A DNA stretch of 64,000 nucleotides from Hemerocallis citrina. Taxonomy: Eukaryota > Streptophyta > Magnoliopsida > Asparagales > Asphodelaceae. The stretch lies in the NCBI GenBank assembly GCA_017893485.1, contig CM030366.1, positions 183,609,681-183,673,680 of the forward strand. Reading direction: 5' to 3'. The position numbers were made by a program, and so were the translations under genes. This document shows, in pieces, positions 58,401-64,000 of the stretch. Each line of letters opens with the position of its first letter. The stretch's first letter is position 1. The notes beneath the pieces are model-generated. The model saw only the letters and a program-made list of their open reading frames with translations, did not search any database and had not been told where the DNA came from.

Positions 58401-61400
58401 GCAAGCCCCGAGCTCGAGCTCTACTCGGTGGCAATCACCGAGTTGATCACCAAAATTTGTCATTTTCGCCCATTCAGTCGCATAAAGACTTGCACCAAGC
58501 GGATCAACCATCCAGATTTTTTAAAAAAGAACAAAAGTTGACGTCAGCATGCAGTTTGAAACAACTAGAAGTAAAAAAAAATGGCCATGTCAGCGCCATG
58601 TGGCGCTGCACCGAACTGCCCCCTGCTCGGTGGCAGCCCCCGAGCAGACTTGCCACGAAGCAACTTGGGGGAAAATGCGTGTTTTCAGATTTCCCTACAA
58701 ATCATTCTCCATGATCAACGGCATGGATCGCTTCAGGTATGGTTTATTGTTTTTAATTTTTTTTACTAATTATTAATTCGGATTAATTAATTAAAAAGTT
58801 AAAAAAATTATAAATTCGGAAAATTGTTTAAAAATTCAGGAATTTTTTAGAAAAACTAATTAAAGTGTCCAAAAAATAATTATAAAAATAGGGAAATTGA
58901 TTTTAAAATCCAAAAAATAATTTAAAACTGGAAGAAAATCAGAAAAATCACAAATAATCCAGAAAATATGAGAAAAATTAGGGTATTGTACAAAGTCAGA
59001 GCAATTCTGTCAAACCCTGAGCAAGGTTCCTACATCCCTGAAAGCTCTGATAAATTATGTAAATTATTCTAAATAGGCCAACTACTCCTCGAGGACTGTG
59101 AAATCCTTAGTCTTTAGGAGGGGGGCTGTGATATGAGTAAAAATAGATACAAATCGAGATCGTTCAAATTTGGCACGAATCCTAAAGCTCTTAGGGGTAA
59201 AACGTAAATTTCGGCACTTACATGCCCGTTTGAGGAAGTTCAGCCTCTATCAGGCCCAACAACTCAAAATAGTGCTACCATACTTGCACAGCAGCCCAAC
59301 AAGAAAGAGTTCAGGTTCACCCAAAGTTGTCGGTTTAAATTTTCTATCTCTAGAGAGTAACTACTTCTATCTCTCCATGCATAAGAAATGTTTTAAAAGT
59401 CTATCCGTTTATCAAGAGAAGTGTCCTTACACGATGTCTTTACATCGATGAAGATAATGAACTTGAACACTCCACTGAGAAGTAGAGATAAATTCAATAT
59501 CTTGAAAATGCCCCTCCCCCCTCATCGGCTATAAATACCTCTCGACCTATTCGGAAATGAGGTAATCACAATTTTCTCTCACAACCCTTCATATATTCTG
59601 AGTTTTCTGACGTAGGCGTCAGAGGGTCTACCACCGGGGCCAACCCCATGTTTCAGGATGTTTTGCATGTCAATCAGAGCGATCATAACTGTTAAGATAA
59701 GATCCAACTGTCAACGGCAGTCAGATTTCATAGTCATCGCTGGTGAAAAGCAAAGATTAGGTCTTTTATTGTTTTCCAAAAAAAGAACTCACAATATATG
59801 TTTGCTCCCACCGAAAATTAGTAGCACCAACAACAAACTAGTCATAAAAAGTATACAAAAAGTGATATCATATCTGATATGTGTATTAGACATGGCACGA
59901 ATTCAAAATAGAAAAGTCCAAGCCACATTTTACATAGAGATGGACTATAAACTTTCCATTTAATTCTAAAATTAGATTTAAGACATTTCTGATCGTGGGT
60001 TATGCGCCGAGATTGGTGTTTACCTTTACTTTTACTTTTTGGTGCATTTAGACAACTGCCACACTCAAACATCTAATTAGCAAATTCTTAAAGATAATAA
60101 TGTAAGAGTCATATATAATTGTACAATCAGGATTGTACATTCATTTGCATAATCGGCATACTTAGTTGCGCAGGTCTGACCTTGCCTGCACAAGGATCCA
60201 CATGGACACATCAATGAAGTGTGTAGAAGTTTCAGAAAGTGTCAAGTAAGCTCTAGAACTGTTTCCGCTATCTTAAAACCGAAAACCCTGCCGATGGTAG
60301 AATAGTGGCGTTCACAACTTTCCAAGTAAAATATTGATGAGGACATCGGTTCAAGACGATTCGGACGTTTCTATCAGCGCAGGCATCGTCTAGGACAACT
60401 GCTTATTTAGTTTAGAATTTTATTTCAGTACCATATTTGTTTTTGACAATTATAGCCATATGTAATCTTTTTGTATTTTTTAGATTTTGAGAATATTTGG
60501 ATATTTGTATCTTGATTTGTTTTGAGCTTATATATAGGCCTTGAGATTAATGAGAAAAGATAAGTCATTCTTGATTAAAAAAATTGTGTTGAGTTTTTGC
60601 TCTTTCTCTCTCTGTGTGATACAAGTGAGATCCAAATTATTAGGGTTTGTGATAAATCCTAGTACAATTTTAGCGTTTGTGATAAACTCTAAAATCTACC
60701 CCAAATTAAAAAAATCCACCAAACAAAATTACCCAAACCCTAATTTCCCAAATCCCCAAAATCAAAACCCTAATCTCACCTTCTTCTTCCTCTTCCCAAA
60801 TCCCGACCAAAAAGAAAACCCTAACCCTCCTTCAAAACCATCCCGATCCCCTCCTCACTTTGCACGCTCTCTCCCTCTCCCCACTGCTGCAGCCCTCCGA
60901 CCTAACCCCTCACACCTCCACCCTAAATCGCGCCACCCCTGACGCGCGCCGCCTCACCGAAACCCCCCTCTCTGACTTCGAAGACAACAGCATCCAAACC
61001 CAACCAATGCTGCTGTCGCGGCTGCCCTTCTCGTCGACGCAGACCACCCCGACGCTGCCCTGCATCGCCGTCGTCGACACCGCCCCCGTTCGCCGATGCC
61101 AGCCCAGATCCGCCAGCCTCGCTTTGCTGCCATTCCTCTTGAAGTTGTTGCTGCCATTGATGTGCTCTCCCAAGATCTACGTTGGTTTCTTCGTACTTGG
61201 TATACTCTTTCCACTATTAAAAATTTGTGTTCTACTGCTCTATTATCTATTATATTATCTGATTTGCCTGTCGTCCACATAAATAATTGTGGATTGAGTG
61301 TTCCACATGCTTGATTAGAGTACGAATCAATATTGAATCTATTACTTGCTAAGAACACTTAGAAATTTAATTATTGATTGTACAGTGAATTTTTAATTGG

Positions 61401-62551
61401 GATTGTTAACGTGATTCAGTTCTTGAAAATCCATCCAACCAATTAATTGTTTAAAATTTCCAACTTTGATCCGCACCTACGTGTTGGTAAAATTAATCCA
61501 TTAAGAATCTTGGAAATTCTCTATCTTAGGGTTAGTTTTACATCAAATGCTGACCAATAAAACCATGGAAGAGCACTTCTATTTACATTAGAGAGAACAT
61601 CTAAAAAAATATAAGGATTTTTTTGTATGCCACCCACAAAATAATTCTAGACAAACCCCATCAGTATATGTATTCTGACCCCCACATTAGTTATAGTTAT
61701 ACCAAAGACACCATCAGGGTGGCCAAATAACCTCACTCTCAAACATATCTTTGACTGTTTGCAGGTTCTCTCATAAAACTTGAGGTTTATGGGGCTAAAC
61801 ATCATGAACTGTAGGGTTAAATCAAATACGGAAGTTCTTGGGCGGTTATATCAAAAGACTAAAAAATACAAGTCCCCATTTCTGAACTTAATTTCTCAAT
61901 CCTTCAGTAATGTCCCAACCAGACAAAAGAGAATGGTTGCTTAGGCAGCCAGACTAGAACAAAACGTAAACAAACCTATGAAAATATGGAAACCTACAGA
62001 GTACTCACCAGGCAGCCAACCTATACAGATGGAAACATATATCCAACAACTAGCATAATAAAACTTGACAAATCTATGTAACAGTGAAACCTACAGAGTA
62101 CATCCAACCTAAACAGCCAAAAGGAGCAAATCATATACCCAAACCAAATAAAAAAGATATCTCTATTAAAATTCTGGCCCTTAAATCAACCAATGTTGAT
62201 ACATATAAAGTATTAAACAGTTGCACTAAGATAAGTGCTGAAATGAAATGTTCTTTTAACAGTTTTACTAAAATAACTGTGGAACTGTAATATTCATTTT
62301 GAATGTTTGATTACTTGATAAGATTAATGTGCATTAGAGAATGGAGGTTCTGACACAATATGGTGAAAGATATTGATGCAAAAGCAGAAACTCCGCAGTC
62401 AGTTCTCCCTACTCAGTAAACAGAAAGTTTGTAATCTTACTGGATTTTTGAATTGTTTGTTCACTTGCTCAACAACATCCTTCATGCCTTCAAGCCTCCC
62501 TAGCATTGCATCCTCACTGAACTCATCACCAAGGCCGAATAGACGAGTAGC
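43461..62551 (-). CDS. GET3: GET3 (ArsA-type ATPase), three internal exons, partial
   Basis: GET3 is the cytosolic ATPase that receives tail-anchored membrane proteins and hands them to the ER receptor. Three exons join in frame with GT-AG borders. 62551-62441 encodes [20 protein letters not shown] and [17 protein letters not shown]. 43842-43704 encodes [20 protein letters not shown] and [12 protein letters not shown]. 43576-43461 encodes [20 protein letters not shown] and [10 protein letters not shown]. These follow each other directly in plant GET3, covering the part after the ATPase switch regions (the nucleotide-contacting [12 protein letters not shown] loop included). No stops or shifts. 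The P-loop exons must lie beyond 64000; the last exon (VEALKAF region) was not found. The intron 43843-62440 is 18.6 kb and full of retrotransposons. The product best matches the cytosolic GET3a type rather than the organellar forms. Confidence 0.88.
44090..44425. repeat. Three tandem copies, about 115 bp
   Basis: GAGCTACATGAATTTCAATT recurs at about 44124, 44239 and 44347, each followed by GTTGAAT, ATGATGTTATCTC and AAATAAATTCATTAAA. Located in the giant GET3 intron. A shorter 34-bp duplication (GCATATAGAATGTTAAA) lies just below at 43918-43986. Confidence 0.8.
44426..45246. other. GET3 intron sequence, nothing assigned
   Basis: AT-rich, with no element ends, RNA genes or coding frames that I can support. 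Confidence 0.4.
45247..45455 (-). mobile_element. Short Helitron-like relic (family B)
   Basis: The minus strand ends CATGTTTAGTGCACATG, CTAAATATCTAG at 45247, a CTAG end after a weak hairpin and followed by T. The other end reads ATATAATGGGAGAATGG at about 45455, like the family-B 5' end but without the leading TC. The copy is degenerate. Confidence 0.45.
45535..46188 (+). mobile_element. Left LTR of the nested Tat-type element
   Basis: Starts TGATATGGGTAAAAATAG, ends TTAGCAGCAACA, and is followed by the primer site GATTGACACCGTCTGTGG. It shares CCTAAAGCTCTCAGGGGTAA, TATCTCTAGAGAG and CAACCCC.ATGTTTCAGG with the right LTR but has clearly diverged from it, so the insertion is not recent. Confidence 0.85.
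46272..47019 (+). pseudogene. Tat-type gag fragment
   Basis: The ATG at 46272 opens [20 protein letters not shown] and a Pro/Gln-rich tail with stops. Later blocks [35 protein letters not shown] and, in another frame, [14 protein letters not shown] resemble the basic Arg/Ser-rich linker of Tat gag (compare RRSHSLAGRQPPRD in the 25565-38557 element). It is cut at 47019 by the chromovirus. The capsid domain is missing. Confidence 0.6.
47020..47708 (-). mobile_element. Truncated 3' LTR of the chromovirus
   Basis: Closely similar to 53525-54212: GGGGGCAGACGG, GGTCGACGAAGGAGAAGGC, AAGGCCTATATATAGGCTCA and AATGTCCTCATCA. The last roughly 440 bp of the LTR (R/U5 side) are missing at 47020, where gag of the host element abuts. 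The palindromic AGGCCTATATATAGGC box is likely the TATA region. Confidence 0.8.
47709..48283 (-). pseudogene. Integrase C-terminus and chromodomain
   Basis: From the solo LTR downward: [40 protein letters not shown] and [14 protein letters not shown], the GPF/Y-type integrase tail. Near the end come [20 protein letters not shown] and [12 protein letters not shown], a chromodomain (the WKNKP..DDTW core) that in chromoviruses guides insertion to heterochromatin. The frame passes through the LTR border. Stops lie between the two blocks. Confidence 0.8.
48284..51545 (+). mobile_element. Solo LTR, 3262 bp (Tekay/Del-like)
   Basis: Starts TGTAATGCCCC and ends GGGGCGCTACA, an inverted 11-bp match with one change. 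It is flanked by CAAAT on both sides (48279-48283 and 51546-51550). Length and TGTAA.GCCCC ends suit the Tekay/Del chromoviruses. A TATA box TCTATATATACATG lies near 48687, followed by a (CTA)n-rich leader (48697-49115), a splice-donor-like AAAGTGAGTATT near 49182 and an acceptor-like GCTAATTGCAG near 51366. GACCACCGATTCCGA repeats occur at 50858-50990. No protein. It arose by recombination between two LTRs. Confidence 0.9.
51551..52910 (-). pseudogene. Chromovirus gag remnant fused to integrase end
   Basis: On the minus strand: MEPQTYLD near 52545, then [20 protein letters not shown] and [20 protein letters not shown] of the capsid domain, the decayed part [16 protein letters not shown], a zinc-knuckle relic [14 protein letters not shown] (about 51860-51820), then [20 protein letters not shown] of the integrase tail. 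The join skips all of protease, RT and RNase H. Several stops are present. Dead copy. Confidence 0.7.
53085..54212 (-). mobile_element. 5' LTR of the chromovirus, 1128 bp
   Basis: The minus strand starts TGATGAGGACATCAAATTTG and ends TTAAGTTTACATCA, followed after two bases by the primer site TTGGTATCAGAGTG. The GC-rich middle (53440-53830) contains GGCGGGGAGCGGGGAAGACG-like text. It is related to the solo LTR at 60335-61545 by its start, its AGGCCTATATATAGGC-type box and TTTGTGATAAACTCTAAAA. Confidence 0.85.
54213..55060 (+). pseudogene. Tat-type gag end and protease
   Basis: [12 protein letters not shown] then [14 protein letters not shown] is the zinc-finger region (C-H-H, last Cys lost), followed by a stop and [13 protein letters not shown]. 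Protease has [20 protein letters not shown] (about 54650-54710), [20 protein letters not shown] and FHMKMEFPT, matching the 25565-38557 element residue for residue in many places. Stops at about 54762 and 54845. RT is absent; repeat-rich sequence follows. Confidence 0.75.
55061..56180. repeat. Tandem repeats after the deleted pol
   Basis: Two roughly 95-bp copies (GGCTCATCGACTTGGAGA and GGCTCACCAACTTGGAGA at about 55220 and 55305) are followed from 55560 to 56000 by about eight imperfect units of GTTCGGAGTCCAGCTACAGC, TGCTCCCACAACTCATT. These are the counterpart, in opposite orientation, of the 116-bp repeats at 31623-31975 (GGACTCCGAACTCG, TGTGGGAGCA). Confidence 0.75.
56605..56982 (-). pseudogene. 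Antisense gene remnant of the Tat-type element
   Basis: The minus-strand frame has a coiled-coil pattern: [40 protein letters not shown] and [19 protein letters not shown]. The VERDELTGEVDRL and DKSIEVTHLRRII blocks of the antisense gene at 30780-30890 line up with it. The position, between pol and 3' LTR on the opposite strand, is the same. Only the C-terminal coiled coil is left. This supports a shared antisense gene in two diverged Tat elements. Confidence 0.65.
56990..58165. repeat. Two tandem repeat families
   Basis: 56990-57450: units of about 80 bp with CAACTCATTGACTCCATACA and GAGTTCGGTGCTCC / CTTGCCCGAGCTCCTCC. 57450-57650: a related ACTGCTCCCTAAACTCACCT set. 57650-58165: about 14 units of 38-40 bp, GCGAAGCTCCTCTTCATAG and CTCCTCGGGA. 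They lie between the antisense gene remnant and the 3' LTR, where the other Tat element has its higher-order array. Confidence 0.85.
58166..59128. other. 3' untranslated part of the Tat-type element
   Basis: It contains two or three diverged copies of a block around AAAATGCCAATTTTTGGCCA and GATGGACGAACAGGATCTC (58200-58500), then AT-rich sequence with AAAAATCAGAAAAATCACA-like text, and ends in the purine tract just before the right LTR. No gene seen. Confidence 0.6.
59129..59832 (+). mobile_element. Right LTR of the nested Tat-type element
   Basis: Starts TGATATGAGTAAAAATAG and ends AGTAGCACCAACA, next to the target duplication ACAAA. It has diverged visibly from the left LTR by substitutions and small indels. 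Confidence 0.85.
59833..60334. other. GET3 intron spacer, nothing assigned
   Basis: It holds the right target duplication and AT-rich sequence with the short inverted pair GTACAATCAGGATTGTAC (60120-60137). No gene or element was recognised. Confidence 0.4.
60335..61545 (+). mobile_element. Solo LTR of the chromovirus family
   Basis: Starts TGATGAGGACATCGG and ends GTTAGTTTTACATCA, like the 53085-54212 LTR on its own strand. It shares TTATATATAGGCCTTGAGA, GTGTTGAGTTTTTGCTCTT and TTTGTGATAAACTCTAAAA. The GC-rich CT-rich middle (60720-61130) gives proline-rich chance frames. No internal region or second LTR follows. The flanks AATAT and AATGC are not a convincing target duplication. Confidence 0.75.
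61546..62440. other. GET3 intron next to exon 62551-62441
   Basis: AT-rich intron without recognised elements. It has a weak duplication of AACCTACAGAGTAC (61989 and 62088). Confidence 0.4.
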
Positions 62552-62823
62552 CTGCAATAGATAACGTAAAGACTTTACTTACTGAACTACTAATTAATAA
62601 TTAATTAACTAACTAATATGTAATGATAATGTTCGAGAAATAAAACAACAACTTGGAGTGTGAATATGCTTTTTTTTGCAGCAAATCAAAGATACAAGCA
62701 TTTTTATGTAGCACATGGCAATGTCACCTAGTTCGTGGTTCGCTCAGTTTGTAATATGGGAACGAGTTCGCGGTTCAGTAATATGTAAATTGCTGGGGTT
62801 TTTTTTTTGTTGTTGTTGTGTGT

Positions 62824-62854
<31 letters not shown>

Positions 62855-64000
62855 GGGGGTGGTCACAGTATTTCTAAGATATGTTTTTTTGGATTGCTCA
62901 AGTACGGTGACTATATCTTGTATTATCTTGTATTATATATTACTCCCTCCGTTCCAAAATGTTAGTCGTTTAAGCTTTTTTTTCTTTCCAAAATGTAAGT
63001 CGTTTACGCTTTCCAACGCAATGTCTTTACACTCTTAATCTCTCACTAATTAATTTTTTGACCAAACTACCAACTATAACCTTGAGAGCTTAATTTTAGA
63101 CAAATAAACATAATAATCAAGTCAGAGGGTACTTTGAAAGTACACTATTAATAGGTTCAATCAAGAGGGATGTTTATTTCCTACTACACTAATCTAGGGA
63201 TTTCTTAAAAAGAGTGTGGAAACCTTAAACGACTTACATTAATAACTATCCAACAACATAGATATAGGACAAATTATTCGAACAACAAAAACCATGTAAC
63301 AGGATAAGAATGTTATCAATATCATTTCCTTTTTTTCCCTTGTTAAATATTTGTTATATTAATGCAGTTATTTATTTTGTTTGAGATAAAATCTGTTGGT
63401 TTGTTATTTTTTATTTCTTTATGCAGATTTTTCTAACTGGAATATAGCACTTTTCTCAAACAGAAATATTGGGATGACTTTCTTCTGCAAGTTTTTCTAA
63501 GAGAAATATTGCGATTACTTCTCACAATAGGAAATCGCAAAAAACTGTGATCAAGATTGCGGATCGGATCCGAATTGGATCGCACGAACCAGATCGCGAT
63601 TCGTTAAGGGTAACAGCGAATTAGGTAGCACTGGCACATGATGCCCCTGTTTCTTTAACTGCAATCCCCCTTTTGGGGGACATTCAAACCGATTTCTTAC
63701 TAATGATGGAGATCTGTTACCAGATGAATATTTACCTTTTCATATCATATGTTATTATTAACAGAATAATATATAGGGATCATGCCAGTAACATACTGGA
63801 CTACTAGATCATAATAACTAAAAAACATGAAGTGGTTGAGTAAGCAAATGTCTAAAGTTTTTGACATATTTATCTATTGAACTACTATATAATTATGACT
63901 TTTGGAATACGCCAAAACTATCCCTTCGGTCAATTTTGTTGCTAACAGGAAATAATAAATCAGAATTTAGTTGGAAAACTTAAGACATTAAAAAAATTCA
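62552..64000. other. Upstream GET3 intron, with microsatellite
   Basis: No GET3 exon was seen here, so the intron before [10 protein letters not shown] runs past the window end. It holds a (GT)n run at about 62817-62837 joined to 22 G (62838-62859) and the MITE-like piece at 62943. Confidence 0.45.
62943..63240 (+). mobile_element. Stowaway-type MITE relic (Tc1/mariner)
   Basis: CTCCCTCCGTTCCAAAATG preceded by TA is the classic Stowaway end. TTAGTCGTTTAAG/TAAGTCGTTTACG near the left and AAACGACTTACATTAATA near 63224 are subterminal inverted matches. The final right-hand CGGAGGGAG is missing, so the copy is truncated. Confidence 0.65.

Larger units (their letters stand above)
45535..59832 (+). 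mobile_element. Tat-type LTR retrotransposon with nested insertions
   Basis: Left LTR 45535-46188 and right LTR 59129-59832, both starting TGATATG and ending AACA, are flanked by ACAAC (45530-45534) and ACAAA (59833-59837), a 5-bp target duplication with one mismatch. The right LTR is preceded by the purine tract GGAGGGGGGCTG. Internally: primer site, gag part, a chromovirus insertion (47020-54212), gag zinc finger and protease, then tandem repeats, an antisense gene remnant and more repeats. RT, RNase H and integrase are deleted. It sits in the GET3 intron, antisense to the gene. Confidence 0.85.

Noticed and set aside
60541..61358. Frames of 133-140 codons on both strands
   Set aside because: They fall in the CT-rich middle of the solo LTR and occupy several frames at once.

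Overview
This is nuclear DNA of a flowering plant, most likely a eudicot. Evidence: GT-AG split genes, one clear cytosolic GET3 gene, fragments of HIPP and DUF810 genes, and a plant-type transposon set (Tat and chromovirus Ty3/gypsy, copia-like LTRs, Helitrons, hAT, MULE, Harbinger and Stowaway MITEs, RTE LINEs). The species cannot be told. The window is gene-poor: about 1.1 kb of the 64 kb is intact host coding sequence, and transposons or their remains dominate the rest.

Layout. 0-2.5 kb: end of a Helitron, gag and LTR debris of a Tat-type element, and a probable LINE tail. 3.36-11.9 kb, minus strand: an intact seven-coding-exon host gene for a 232-residue plant protein of unknown function. 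Its introns hold RTE LINE fragments, a non-autonomous copia-like LTR element carrying a 433-bp Helitron, and a 59-G homopolymer. 11.9-15.1 kb: a hAT element with an imperfect 8-bp target duplication sits in the 5' leader of that gene; two unusual palindromic elements built from repeated short hairpins are nested in it. 16.0-18.15 kb: a MULE with a FAR1-type gene remnant. 18.2-24.7 kb: a Helitron cluster, including copies with gene fragments (an unidentified first exon; HIPP plus DUF810).

25.6-38.6 kb, minus strand: a long Tat-lineage retrotransposon with 5' LTR, primer site, gag, protease, RT, two RNase H domains and integrase, all decayed by stops and shifts. A multi-exon gene lies on its opposite strand between pol and the 3' end, behind a higher-order tandem array. 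Its 3' LTR is missing. 38.6-43.4 kb: MITE, MULE-like element, a diverged duplication and a LINE fragment.

43.46-62.55 kb, minus strand: three consecutive GET3 exons. The first two are separated by an 18.6-kb intron. Inside it a Tat-type element (45.5-59.8 kb, +) contains a chromovirus (47.0-54.2 kb, -), which contains a 3.26-kb solo LTR (48.3-51.5 kb, +) with a perfect 5-bp target duplication. A solo LTR of the same chromovirus family follows at 60.3-61.5 kb. The exons upstream of 62.55 kb and downstream of 43.46 kb were not found in the window.

The two host genes are not obviously related in function. What unites the window is insertion: host exons stay clean while introns and leaders absorb transposons.
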